Program-made: the position numbers and the translations under genes | Notes under the pieces: generated by a model | What the model was told of the DNA's origin: nothing | The model's input: the letters and a program-made list of their open reading frames with translations, nothing else | Databases searched by the model: none | Shown here: in pieces, positions 22,110-34,417 of the stretch | Layout of the letters: the number at the start of each line of letters is the position of its first letter | Position numbering within the stretch: the stretch's first letter is position 1 | Assembly: GCA_019096195.1 (NCBI GenBank) | Contig: JAGTXK010000275.1 | Span: 1 to 64,000, forward strand | Reading direction: 5' to 3' | Origin: Boletus sp. NGJ | Taxonomy: Eukaryota > Basidiomycota > Agaricomycetes > Boletales > Boletaceae | Length of the DNA stretch: 64,000 bases

Positions 22110-23588
22110 TTAGTAAAGATAGATCCGTCGCATCGGGAAATCGCTTGTCGCCGCGGGAGCGGTGTAGAAGTAGGTCTGGTCGACAACATGAGAGTAGAAA
22201 CCCATATCCGGTGCAGTGAATGGATGGGGGTGTGAGAATTGAACGTCGAACGACACTGCATCAGTAGGGTAGTTGTATGAAGCATTGTTGACGGTGTACT
22301 GAGCCCCATACGAGGGATAGGATACGAGTGGGCACGGTTACATTTTCGGCGGTGTACTGAACCCCATACGAGGGAAGTAGTTCGGGAGCGGACATGATTG
22401 CATTGTCGACGGGGTACTGACTGAAAGGCGCTGGGAGGGGTGGGGCAGTATATGCAGGTGTAGCCTTGGGGTACCAGTTATCAAATTGGGCAAGGAACTC
22501 GTCGAGCATTGCATCACTGACCTCAATGGGAGTTGTCCCAGCAGAGACCAGGTGAGCAGGCAGGTCGACAGTGCAAAGGTTCATCTGCTCGGGCACGGGT
22601 AGCTGTGTGTACCCCGGCATAGGTGCCTCCAGTGCAGTCGACAATTCCGAGGTGAGAAGAAGAGAATTTTCTGGCTTACGATTGGGTGCAGGGCTTGAAT
22701 CATTGACCCGCAGGAGTTTGGTGATCAACTCAGTGCTGTATGCCGCGGAGGTGTTCTCGATGCCATCCTTTTGGTGGGCGTTGGCGGGTGAAGGGGGTGA
22801 AGGTGACATTGAACGTACTGAGCAGCTAGGCAAGATCAAAGACGAGGGAGTGTATGGGGAAATCCTGCGCTGTCGACGCGCCGTCTTGCGAGCAATAGTA
22901 GACGTATACCTCCCAGAACTTGCTTTTGGTTCGTATGCATGAACCTCTTTACGGTGCCTCGTGAGGGAACCGGGGTCAGATGTGCTGAAATCACATCCGT
23001 CTTCAGGGCACTTGTTTGGACGTTCACGAGAGCTATCAAACGAGTGAGCGAGGCGTGTATTGCTTCATCTGTGGTACACTCACTGTACGTTCAGGTGCGT
23101 CGCGAGATTAGAACGCTGGAGGGTTTTGTATGTGCATTCAGGGTGGGGGGGCATGGATGCATTCTGTTGGGACAAGTCAGTATCGCGTCGCGGGAGAATA
23201 TCCTTGAACGTTGCACGTACAATGCTTCCTTGTTCGTTAAATGAGTCCTCATGTGTCTGGCAAGGTCGGCTTTGCGCCCGATGGTCTTATTACATCTATT
23301 GCAAACCACGGCGGTCTGAATAGGATGGATGAGTGACGCGCGCGCATAATACTACTTGAGGGCATACAGAGGCGCGAGGGTTTACCATGACGTTGAATGT
23401 AAATTCCAGTCAAGGGGATTGAGAAGAGGGGGTGCGTACGAGGGGACAGGGATAGCTCGCGTATTCACTGAGTGGAAGATAGGCGCTGGGGATGAACCAA
23501 CCCAAACGCAACAATTTATAGGATTGGGGATGTCCACATCTTGACCATGGGACAGAGTGATTGCGTCGGAGCAACTTTTCATAGCCAC
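22110..23588 (-). CDS. C2H2 zinc-finger transcription factor (putative)
   Basis: Exon 1 (about 23382-23588) starts MAMKSCSDAITLSHG and is Pro/Ser-rich. Exon 2 carries finger 1, CNRCNKTIGRKADLARHMRTH (23240-23310). A partial finger, PECTYKTLQRSNLATHLNVH, follows with a split linker reading HSRERPNKCP, then finger 3, CPEDGCDFSTSDPGSLTRH (about 22945-23010). A basic stretch (ARKTARRQRR) may be nuclear-localising. The last part (to 22110) is low-complexity, Pro/Tyr-rich and probably an activation domain. The frame near the C-terminus is uncertain: one frame stops at 22261, while another, reached through a short possible intron, runs to a stop at 22110 and looks more coding. No pathway is suggested by the neighbours. 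Confidence 0.75.
22292..22375. repeat. 58-bp tandem duplication in the zinc-finger gene 3' end
   Basis: CGGTGTACTGARCCCCATAC occurs at about 22292 and again at about 22350, 58 bp apart, with a weaker third copy near 22409. The period is not a multiple of three, so it shifts the reading frame unless spliced out. Confidence 0.7.
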
Positions 23589-24055
23589 AAGAAATTTACC
23601 CAGTTAGGCCAATCCCTACAGGCAATCGCATTGGGAGGTTCAAGCATCAAGGGGGGTGCCACTCACGTAGGGGAGTGAGCCACTCAGTTAGTGACCAGTG
23701 GAGAAATCCAAGCAATGATCGCCCACACAAAGGCTTATTAGTCTTTTTGGGTGCTGACGTTAGCAACCGCGAAAAGAAAAATAACCCCTGATACCAGGTC
23801 CAACTGAATAGCAAAGGTAACCACCTTCGAGCTTGAAATAAGGGAACACTTGCAGACGTCTGGGTCTGACGGGACAGGTTCCTATCATCTTTAGGGAGCC
23901 AAAAGGACGAGAAGGATGAAAATAACCTACCATGTTAGTTCGACTTGATTCAGCCAATGTAGAGACATTCGCATGCGAAATCCAAGTCAGAGCGGTGACC
24001 ATGTTCGAGATTATGAACAGTATGTAGTAAACTACGTGAGATGTTGCAGACTGAA
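23589..24055. other. Intergenic, no gene seen
   Basis: Likely promoter of the zinc-finger gene and 3' flank of the DMAC1-like gene. The open frame at 23760-24134 (minus) reads the DMAC1-like exon out of frame and then non-coding DNA. Confidence 0.4.
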
Positions 24056-24511
24056 TTATGATTGTGGTGGCCGTGGAGCACCACGGAACTGGTCGGTAAA
24101 CGTTCCAAGCATTTCTGTGGGGGTCATGTTCCATCTCACGACACTGCCTGCCAGAAATCCTGTAAAAGAAAGGGTGGTGTATGTATATCAGTACATTTTT
24201 TGCCGGCTTTACAATTCAAAATACTCGGGATTGACAAAGACAGAATGCAATGAGACCAGGAAGTAGCTCGACTCACCAACCCCGATTCCAGCCATCAGCA
24301 CCTTCTCAAAGACGCTTCCCGGCGCTCGTGGACGGGCCATACGGAATGCATACAAACCCGTCAAACCGAGTGCACCTGTCCCGACGACTCTACATGAAAT
24401 GCAGTCCTTGTACTCCCACTGCTTTCCCTCTGCTGACGGTGTCCAAGTAGGGGTATCAAGGGAAGAAGTAGATGAAGGTGGAGAGTTTGATGCACGCGGT
24501 GGCCCAGACAT
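24056..24511 (-). CDS. DMAC1/TMEM261-like (DUF4536) small membrane protein
   Basis: Two exons (24277-24511 and 24056-24159) are joined through a clear GTGAGT..TTTTACAG intron. The protein of about 112 residues starts MSGPPRASNSPPSSTSS, then has the family hallmark DCISCRVVGTGALGLTGLYA (Cys-x2-Cys before a glycine-rich membrane helix). A second glycine-rich helix, VLMAGIGVGFLAGSVVRW, is interrupted by the intron, and the protein ends RGAPRPPQS. DUF4536 proteins are small inner-mitochondrial-membrane proteins; the animal member DMAC1 helps assemble the complex I distal membrane arm. Function in this fungus is inferred from family only. Confidence 0.82.
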
Positions 24512-24542
24512 TCTGGTACGAGCAGAGAGCGATGGTTCTGTA

Positions 24543-24959
24543 TCAGCAAAACAGCACTTCGCACGGGGACGGTGGGCGATTCGTCAGATATTGCGAAAAA
24601 AGCCGAGAGCCTATGGAAGAGACATTTGCGTTAGACGTCTTGGATCCCCAGCTCTTCGTGTTGCCAAGTACTGTAACGTTCGTACTCACCGTACGGTCAG
24701 AAGGAAGCGTCGTATTCGTCGATTTTTCAAACCCAGCGGGTCCCGGCGGCTGGACTGAGGACGCATCACTGGCAGTCAAAGTCACCAAAGTGCATGCACT
24801 TTTCATTATTTCATGGTCGGCCTTTCCATGGCCCAAAAATCTCTTCAAAATCTGCTGATCTTCTGCCCGCTTACCGAATGTCTTGAGCTCATGTTTGGGT
24901 GCACGTTCAAATCTCGGCCCATATATTGGTATGCGAGCAATTATCCGTGGCACTGCCAC
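24543..24959 (-). CDS. Uncharacterised ORF head-to-head with REV3, possible small gene
   Basis: A continuous 138-codon frame starts MAVPRIIARIPIYGPRFERAP, which has the Arg-rich, amphipathic look of a mitochondrial presequence. It then has HELKTFGKRAEDQQILKRFL. The second half is Ser/Thr-rich and less convincing, and may contain introns. Only 17 bp separate its ATG from the chosen REV3 ATG. It could instead be the REV3 5' leader read backwards. I recognise no domain. Confidence 0.3.
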   Translation of the reverse strand: MAVPRIIARIPIYGPRFERAPKHELKTFGKRAEDQQILKRFLGHGKADHEIMKSACTLVTLTASDASSVQPPGPAGFEKSTNTTLPSDRTVSTNVTVLGNTKSWGSKTSNANVSSIGSRLFSQYLTNRPPSPCEVLFC

Positions 24960-24976
24960 CTTTGTCTGGTACGACG

Positions 24977-27900
24977 ATGACCACGAACCATGTCGATCAA
25001 GGACACGTCTCGTTGAGTGTCCTCATCAATCAAGTAGATCACATTTTGGCACCTCCTGGACCACTCGACAACACCTCGCTACCTCGCGTACCCGTGGTTC
25101 GTATATATGGCGCCTCGTCCATCGGTGAGAAGGCTTGTGTCCATATCCACCAAGTCTATCCGTATTTCTTCGTCGACTATCCTGGCAACATGACCCCAGA
25201 TCACGGTAAGCTCGTTCGCTCGTTTGCAGTAGTCAATTAACCTGCTCGCCAGTCAACCAGTACATTGCCCAGCTATCCCTATCCCTCAACCACGCTATTG
25301 CACTCTCGATGAAACGTAACCCAACCTCCCCCAATTCCCAGTTTATCCGTGCTATTATCCTCGTGAAAGGCGTTCACTTTTATGGATTTCATTCTTCCTA
25401 CACACCATTCCTCAAGATTTTCGTCGCAGATCCCGCCTTTGTCAATCGAGCTGTGACCATATTGCAATCCGGCACGGTCATGCACACCAAATTCCGTGTC
25501 TACGAGAGTCACCTGAGCTATCACCTCCAGTTCATGTGCGACTTTGGTTTGTATGGCTGTGGTTGGATCAACCTCGGCCAGGTATGGAAACGTGGCGTTG
25601 AGGAGGACGATCCGGACCTAGGTGCATCCAACACGTTCAAGATGTCTCCCTACTTTCGACAATCACGCATGCCACTTGAAGTGGATGTGGCCGCGCATCA
25701 GATACTCAACCGACACCAACTTTCTGCACGTAGCGTGCATCACGAATTGACCATTCCAGCGCCACCAATGCCATCTGACCCTGTCGTCTTGAGTGTCCGT
25801 GAACTTTGGGAAGACGAACGCCACCGCCGAGTCGCCAGAGGCTTGTCTCCGTCTCCTAAGATGCCGATGGACTTGAGCAAGTCCTCGCGAGGGAAAGGCG
25901 GGGATTGGGTCGCTGAGGCACGGTGGTGGGAAGAACTCCGGGCTAAGATCCAGAGAGAAAAGGGAGACGATCAAATAGTGGTTGAGAGTGAGGCACGCTG
26001 GGAAAAGTGGGTCATGACGACGTTCGACAGTGTGGAGGCGCTCTGGGAACCAGAGTGGCGGACTTGGAAGCCTGCGCGGCCTGTGTCTAAGAACTTGGAT
26101 GTCGTGTCACCACTAGCTGACACCGAGGAGGTGGAGAATCCCTTTGCACAGGCTAGCCAGGGTGAGACGTGGATAGGCAACGATGCTCCAAGGAGGATTG
26201 GTGTAGATGTCGACGAGGGAATCTTGTCAAGCCAGGATATTGATCAGATGGCAGAACAGGATTGGCCGAAATTGGCTGACGAGGGGAAGAACGGCGAGGT
26301 AGACGAGGAGGATGGCTGCATACGCCAGCCAGAGGAGAAACTTGCACCCGATTACCAAGGGGCTGAGAACCACGGAGATGTGAACACGAGGGCGAGGTGA
26401 GTCTCAACTTGAAGTTCCTTCCCTTTATCATACTAACGCAACCACAGCACACCCAATCCTTTTCAAGGAAGGGAAGAACCACCCGTTGTCAAGAACCCAT
26501 TCACGATTGCTTGGAATCAGCTAATACAAGCAAGGTATCACAATTTCTCGTGCATGAAGTGTTTGTTCACTTGAATCCACAGACAGAAACGATTACGCAG
26601 TCATTCTGTGGATACCAATGATCTAGCAACGCCTGCCAAGTGAGATTGAACCACACTCCACCTATCCCGACTTTAATTACTCAATTAGGGTACGAAGACA
26701 CGCAGAACAACAAAGGTCTGCTTATGGTGTCTTCATGACGCCAAAGTAAAACTCCTGCTTTGCGATCAACCGTGATCTTGACACGTTGCGCAGGACCCTA
26801 ATCCATCAGCAACCGTTGGATAGCATACCTGGAAAATATGTTGTTTCCACTCCCGTTCGTGACCGCAGGTCGGTGAGGGATAGTCAAATCAGTGATGCAC
26901 CAATGACATTTTTTTATCACGAAGCCCAGACATGCTGTTGACTGATAAAGTCCCGAACCCTCCAGGTTCGACCCACGACGAAGAACCAGATTGTTTACCG
27001 TAAGCCTTGCTCTGTACCACTTGGGGGCTTTCGTTCACAAAATCGCCAGTACCTTTGAGCCAGAGTCAATCGAGATTACCTCACAACTTAGCTGCTCGTC
27101 GGCGCCGCTTTCCCTGCCCAAGGCATCATACAACTCTCAACCCGAGTCCCAATTCTCGGCACTGTCATCGAAGGGTCGGATCTGTGTATATGCTCCCCCT
27201 CCACCATCTACATCGGAGCTCCTGAGCACACTGGAGCAATTCGGGCTGCCAAGACGAATATATAACGATCCATTCTATTCCAAGAAAGCTGACGTCCCTG
27301 ATGGCCCCAGAGAGTATGCTGGCCTCGTCTACCGTCTCAAAGGCGGTGGAGGACTTGACAATCTTGAGGAGTGGCAAGCGAGGGAGAAATACATCTCTTC
27401 TTCGTCCAAGGCCATGCGGCTTTCCGCGCCATGTAATGGATGGGAATATGCCAGCACCCCCCCAAGCGTCCGAGAGGTTAAGAAGTGGTTGGAGGAAAAT
27501 CCATTAAAGCCGAGTAAACCTGCGACAGACAATTCACAGGTAAATCATCTTTCCGTCTCACTGCGGTAATCATGCTCACCTGCTTGGCTAGATTGCAGGA
27601 CGGACGCCAGCAAACCCCTTTGGGCGGGAGTCATTGCCGGCGAAACGTTCTGAGTTGAACACACGTGAAGGTCAACACATGACCTTGTTCTCGATGGAAA
27701 TCTTTGGTGCGCATTCTCCTACTAAAATGTTTTTAACTATCTCAAAACTCTTGCATAGCGCCTTCTCGAGGAGATCGCATGCCCGATGCGAACCAGGACG
27801 AAATTGTCGCCCTCTTCTACGCGCTAGGAAATGATGACCTGCATTCTGGGTTACTCGACCAAGGCATTCTCGTGGTTCGAAATCCACAACTGGACCCTCG

Positions 27901-30900
27901 TCGTTTACGTGGTTATTCCCTCGAAGTGCTCTCAGACGAACTCGAGCTAATCAATCGAATCATCGACATCATCATTGACGTCGACCCAGACATTCTCGTG
28001 GGTTGGGAGGTGCAAGCCGCGTCTTGGGGATACCTCAGTTCTCGTGGATCTCAATACGGTAGGACGCTCGCCACCTCAAGATGTTGTACTGACGCTCCCA
28101 GGACTCGACGTTCCCGAACTGATTGCGCGTGCGCCAACCACCTTGACGCGGAGTGGAACTGACCAATGGAGTGTTCGAACGACCACTACATTCAAGGTCA
28201 CTGGCCGACACGCGTTCAACGTTTGGAGAATTATGCGTAGCGAGCAGACGCTGGGCAGTTACTCGTTCGAGAATGTGGCTTTTCATCTGTTGCGCAGAAG
28301 GTTAGTGCTTGAACATGCTAAAGGCGTTGTGACTGACTTCGACCGTGCACAGGGTTCCTCGTTATACGCCAGTCGGCGTTGACGACGTGGTATAACAGCG
28401 AGAGTCCCTGTCCATACTGCGCAGGTCCTGCGATATTTTCGTGACCGCACTGCGATGACACTTGACATTCTCGAGGAAGCGGAGACGACCACGAAAACTG
28501 CGTAAGTTCTCTGTCGTGCGACGACTATTCTCCAAGTGGATGTCGGATGACTGACACGTTCGATGACAGCGAATTCGCCCGCGTTTTTGGAGTCGATTTC
28601 TACTCCGTCATCAGTCGCGGCTCTCAATTCAAGGTAGAGTCCTTCTTGTTTCGCATCGCGAAGCCCGAGAGCTTTGTTCTTCTCTCGCCGAGCAAACAAG
28701 ACGTACGTCGTGCGTTTCGCCATGGAATTCATCCAGCGCAGAAAGCTAAACCAGTGGCAATCTCAGGTCGGCAAACAAAACGCTGCCGAATGTATGCCTC
28801 TTATCATGGAACCTCTCTCCGCCTTTTATAACGGACCTCTCCTCGTTCTCGACTTTCAATCTCTCTATCCATCCATCATGATTGCATACAATTATTGTTA
28901 CTCGACATGTTTGGGTCGCGTGGCCACGTTTCAGGACCGAAACAAGCTGGGCGTGACGGATCTCGATCTCCCCCCTGGACTTTTGGAGAAATTGCAAGAT
29001 TACATTACGAGTCAGTCAATTCACCCAACGCATTCATAAAACGCTACTCACCCTCGTTCCCAAGTCGCACCGAACGGCATCATGTATGTCAAGCCTATCG
29101 TACGACAGGGACTTTTAGGCCGGATGTTGACTGAGCTGTTGGACACGCGTGTGATGGTGAAACAGGCCATGAAGGGGGTCAAAGGTGACAAGGTACGCAC
29201 GCACGTTCTTTCAGGTCTTTTTTCTTCCCATTGGACATCACGCCCACGTGGTGTAGGCACTGAGCCGAATATTGGACGCGCGGCAGCTCGGACTCAAGTA
29301 TATCGCCAACGTCACGTACGGCTACACGAGCGCGACGTATTCGGGGAGGATGCCTGCGGTGGAGATTGCAGACAGTATCGTACAGAGTGGGCGGGAAACG
29401 CTCGAAAAGGTGTGTTGATGGCAATGCCTCGAACGTCGAATCGCTACAACCTACGTCATTTTTTGGTAACCCAGGCCATCGCTGTCATTGACACCACGGA
29501 GAAATGGGGCGCGAGGGTCGTGTATGGGGATACGGATTCGGTATTCATCTATCTCAAGGGTAAAACCAAGGAACAGGCGTTCAAGATTGGATACGAGATC
29601 GCGGATACGATCACGGCCATGAATCCACCGCCTGTCAAGCTCAAGTTTGAAAAGGTGGGCATGACATGGGGTTTACACATACCGTTTAGCAAGACTCACG
29701 GAATTGGGAAAGGTGTACCTACCATGCGTGCTCATGGCGAAGAAAAGATACGTCGGATTCAAATATGAGACGCCCGACGAAACAGAACCCACGTTTGATG
29801 CTAAAGGCATCGAAACCGTGCGACGCGACGGTGTACCAGCTCAGGCGAAGATGACTGAGACGTGTTTAAAGTCTGTTACGTCTATCGCGGACCTTTCCCG
29901 AGCCTCATGGTGAAATGTTCCAGGATCCTGTTCCGCACGCAAGACCTGAGCGAGGTCAAGAGCTATTGCTACAAAACATGGTCGAAAATCCTGCGCAACA
30001 GAATATCCTTGCAAGATTTCATCTTTGCAAAGGAAGTGAGGATGGGGACGTATAGGTGAGAGATTGCTGCGGTCTTTGATTTGCATCATGCAGGAATGCT
30101 AGAATGATGTTATTTTGTCAGCGACAAAGGGCCTCCGCCACCTGGTGCCGTAGTAGCTGCGCGACGGATCTTGGAGGACGAGAACGATGAGCCTCAGTAT
30201 GGAGACCGTGTACCGTATGTCATCGTGCGCGGTGATCCGCACACACGGCTCGTGGAGAGAGCCATCACACCAGAAGAGTTTCTGGCGAACCGGTGTGTCC
30301 CGATCCCTAATAGCACGAATGAGGCTGATATAGCATGACCAGGCAACTGCGCATCGACGCGTCCTATTACATCTCGAGGGTTCTGATACCCCCATTGGAG
30401 CGCATCTTCAATCTCGTGGGTGCGGATGTCCGCGCGTGGTATGACGAGATGCCGAAAACGATCACCGTCGACGAACGGGATCCGCTTGCGCTCTCGCCTA
30501 GAAAGCGTGAGCGTATTCATACGAACAGGTTCAAAATCGACGAGCACTTTCAGAGTGCTCGCTGCCTGACGTGTGGTCGTACGGCTTTAGACGGTAGGCT
30601 TGTGCCGAGTCTCGCATCGTTCGTCCAGTTTGGATACTGAATCGACGATGTTAGGCATCTGTGAAGCTTGTCACGCCAACCCTCAGGTGACGATACCCAA
30701 TCTCTTGCTTCGTTTGCGAAAAGGCGAACAAAGGCTACTTGACACGCAGCGTATATGCGCGTCTTGCACTTCTAACGCATCGAACGAGCCAAACGTGTGC
30801 ATGAATATCGATTGTCCCTGGCTGTATGAGCGAAAAAAAGCAGAACAAAAGTATGGTTTTCTGGAAGGATTACGGACGCTGGTAGAAGACCTGGACGTGT

Positions 30901-30947
30901 CCAACGACGACATGGATGGGCGCGCACAGACGGAAGTGGTGTTGTAA
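24977..30947 (+). CDS. REV3: DNA polymerase zeta catalytic subunit (REV3), translesion B-family polymerase
   Basis: About 20 exons encode roughly 1,600 residues, near fungal Rev3 length. The N-terminal domain starts MTTNHVDQGHVSLSV, then RVPVVRIYGASSIGEKAC and VYPYFFVDYPG. A variable middle follows, then the conserved STSELLSTLEQFGLP, YAGLVYRLKGG, the exonuclease-like region (SLEVLSDELELINRII, DPDILVGWEVQAASWGYL) and GRHAFNVWRIMRSE. Polymerase motif A is DFQSLYPSIMIAYNYC, motif B lies in YIANVTYGYTSATYSG and motif C is VVYGDTDS. KRYVGFKYE and FDAKGIETVRRD follow. The C-terminal zinc (CLTCGR..CEAC) and Fe-S type (CASC..CMNIDC) cysteine pairs are present. The protein extends mismatched or damaged primer ends in error-prone bypass, with REV7 and POL31/32 subunits. 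An in-frame ATG also exists at 24899. The 26640-26990 exon structure is the least certain part. Confidence 0.96.
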
Positions 30948-32176
30948 TGAGTGTACGGTATACAGGTTTCGGGAATGTACCCAGTCGTAAGACAGCTTCA
31001 AGTTGAAGGCGACGTCGATGTGGTGAGGGGTCACAGTTACGTGAGTGATGCTATTGGACTTGCACCCGACACGCCTGTCCTTTGATTTGCCTCCAGGCTC
31101 CGGCGTCACGACGGTTTAACAAGTCTTCTTGATGCGACGTATGGCTGGGAAGCAGCATTCATCTCCAACTCGCAGAGTTCATGAGTTGATGGACACTGCG
31201 AGTGCAGTTGACTACAAAAATCTCAGCATGGCAAACATTGCAAACGTGATGGTCAACGGGAGCCCTCACCAACGATGTCGATGACCTGAGTTTGAAGCTG
31301 CTGAGTCTCCGATTCCCACCACATGTTCAGTGCTGCAGCGTTCAACATATGCGTAGACTCCGAGTCTGAGAGGTGTCAACGGTACGAGCACACAACATTG
31401 CCGACTCGATACAATGTATCGAACGGTTTTGGCCATTATTAGATGAGGAAAAGGCCACAATACAATTCTTCCAAATGGTCACGTCGCTATTCTGATCAGA
31501 CAACGGCCGGTCCTGCAAGTTATCTAAGAGAAAACGTACAAACGGAGCCCACTTGATAATCGATCAATGAATCAGTGAGCTTTTTGAGTCCAGCTGAATG
31601 GTTTTCATCACCCTGTCTTGCTAGCCGTCCTCCAAGAGGCCTCAAGTGTGATAGGGTCGTCAAGCGGTGACGCTACACATCGTCTTGCCACTGGTAGTAG
31701 GTCGCCCAATCCTATAGATTTTTTCAGGCTCGCTTACCAGAGGGTGCTGTCACCATTTCGGCGCCTGCCAGTGGACCAACGGTGGAGATCCGAGTAGAAT
31801 TAAATACAGCTCAACCTCAGCTACAGAAGAAATTTCGCTGCTCAAGTCTGAGGATTCGATAGGCGCGATGAGACTAGCGCGTGCAATGTCGAGACACGGT
31901 GTTGCTACTACGTATGATTTCCCCCACTCGCATGAGAGCCCGCCTCCAACGTTGGAGTACTTACTTATTGATGCCGTATCTGAATATTTCCATATTAGGT
32001 TGGTGTGGGTCCAAGTTACAACCGTGTAATGGAAGGAAGGGGCCGTCGAGGTCATGTGGACCGTGCTGTGGTTCCGCATGCCCTCACTTAAATGCGCCCC
32101 AATTGCACATTTCCTTCGGGGATCTCTCGCCAGCTCTTCGCGCTGACACTGACGTCGCTCCTTCAACTCGTCACAT
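30948..32176. other. Intergenic, no gene seen
   Basis: Short frames on both strands without domain or splice support. The right end is presumably the promoter of the first DUF6534 gene. Confidence 0.4.
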
Positions 32177-34417
32177 ATGTCTACTCCGGTCCCGGCCACA
32201 ATTGATCCACCTCTCCCTTTCAGTGTAGATAACACGCTGGGAGCCCTGCTCATTGGTAGTTTTTTCGCTTCAGCGTGAGTGTTTCGGTTCCCGGCACCCG
32301 CGTCTAACCAAGGTCGTTCTTTCAGTTTTTGGGGTATCACGAGTGTTCAGACTTATATCTACTATGAACGATACCCCAATGACCGACTAGCTTTGAAGCT
32401 CGTTGTAAGCTTCTCCAGTGACATTGGAGCATCTTATTGCTAATTTTCCGTCGGTCATAGGTCGCTACACTATGGTGAGATAATGCACATACAGACCTGC
32501 TCTTCTCTTGCTGACGCCCCTTGGCAGGGTTTTGGACACATTTGACGCATGCCTGACTAGTCATATCGTCTATCATTATCTTGTGACTAACTACATGAAC
32601 CCGATGTCCATAACAACCCCGGTGTGGTACGTGGTCACTCGTAGCTCTTCTTGAAGTGATAATCCACAGTCTTTGCAGGACCATGATCGTGAGTCGCCTC
32701 ATTTTGATGGACCTACCTTCATCTAATGCAGTATTTTCACCAGATGCATACAGCGGTGACAGTGAGAGTCTCAAGCTTCGTGCCCTCGAAACTTTAATAG
32801 ATTATTCGGTTTCAGACCATCACGGATGTGCTTATCCGGTCGTAAGCATGCGCCATATACTCTGCGCACCCAATGCTAATTAATGTCAAGTATGTTTTCA
32901 AAGCGAGTATGGGCGCGTAAGTCTGCTGTCATTCTTCAATGGTGTGTTTTTGATGGTGTACAGTCAGCAATGGGAACATCATCTTGACGTCTATCGTTGT
33001 GAGTCGAGTTCCGCGAGCATTGGAGTCGTCAAGATGCTGTGTTCTGATCCGTGTCACATCAGTGGATCATATCTATTTGTGAATTGAGTAAGTAATTAAG
33101 TAACATGCAGAGACTCGTTTTGCTCGTGCTGACTTGCGATTTCCATCTATAGCTGTTGGCCTCAGTAAGCATCCTCCTCTCGAAAACAATCTGGATGAAC
33201 TCAAAGTGTTGCAGCAATTACGGCGAAAGCGTCGGTCCTAACTCTTGTTGGATGCACTGGAACCTCACGGAATATCACAGCTTCAACCTCGTGTCTTGGA
33301 CGCAACTTGATACCCTCACGGTCTGTATATGTAGGAGTCTCTTTATGAATTTCTAACTCCCTTCAGCCCCTGCTCTATGCCAGCTTTGCCGCGACCATTG
33401 TAGGCGACCTTTACGTGTCTGTCGTGCTATGTTACTACCTGTTCAAGTCAAGAACAGGATTCCAGAGGTAATTGTACTCTCTATCTGACCACTATTTTGC
33501 TTGTCTGTTCGTCATCAAGCACAGTTACATTGGTCAATACCCTCATTGCATATACCATTACAACTGGTGAGTTACACCCCACATGTTCCGTTCCTGGCCA
33601 TTCTGATGAACGTTCTCAAAGGCCTACTCACATCGTGTGTACCATTATCTAAGTTTTCACTATTCTGAACGTTTGATTTGTACCTGCGACATTCATCAGC
33701 ATCGATACCATCCTTGGGACCACAATGGTGTGTCGATCGCCTGCTACTCTACACGGGAGCGCCGCTGATCATCGTGACAGTACGCTGCGATGCCAACAAA
33801 CTTCATCTTCATGGGGTTCTACTTCAATCTCGCAAAGCGTAAGCATTCAGAATCGAAATCCCACCCAAGGTGATACTGAGACTAACACGGTTTCTCCAGT
33901 GTACATAAATTCGTACCTGGCCTTGTAAGCCCGATTTTTCACTCGGCTTCGTTGCCGCCTCTGTTTCCCCCTTTCTTCTTTCGTTCGCTGGCAACAACCT
34001 GCGTCGGTGGGGCGTCACATCCGACTTCGGCGTTGACAATTTCCCATTTCGCAACCGAATGGCAATGAAACTCACGATGAGCTCGGCTCCTAGACTTAAC
34101 GCACGCCAACGCCTCCGCATAGGCGATGGCGTCGTTTCCATCCATCTCTCCGCACTGTCTGGCGACCCAAGTTTCACAACCGGATGTACCGATTCGACGA
34201 ATGAACATTCGACGTCGGCCGTGCAATGCAAGGCGAGTCCCCCCTCTCTCCTCATGACGTGTTTTTGGGCACGTTTTTTTTGGAGGACGATCGTGCTAAC
34301 GGTTTGACTTGCCCTCGCTTTCGTTCGCGGTCGCAGGCACCGCATCAGGATTTAGAGATTGCAGTGCATACTAGCACGACGGTCGAGGTAGGAGACCCGG
34401 TTGCGCGAGCTTTCTAG
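32177..34417 (+). CDS. DUF6534 multi-pass membrane protein, paralogue A
   Basis: Starts MSTPVPATIDPPLPFSVDN, then the family N-terminus LGALLIGSFFASA, joined by an intron to FWGITSVQTYIYYERYPND (32328-32402). Further small exons give LDTFDACLTSHIVYHYLV and TNYMNPMSITTPVW. The transmembrane region is LLYASFAATIVGDLYVSVVL with CYYLFKSRTGFQ, then TLVNTLIAYTITTG, and the C-terminal MPTNFIFMGFYFNLAK followed by VYINSYLALLNARQRLR. The cytoplasmic tail ends TTVEVGDPVARAF. DUF6534 proteins are a large basidiomycete-specific seven-helix family of unknown function. Eight or more tiny exons are needed and some splice borders are unclear, so one or more could be defective. Paralogue B lies 7 kb downstream in the same orientation. 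Confidence 0.8.

Noticed and set aside
26940-26985. tRNA-like GGTTCGACCC
   Set aside because: No acceptor stem, A box or anticodon arm in the right place; it lies inside REV3.
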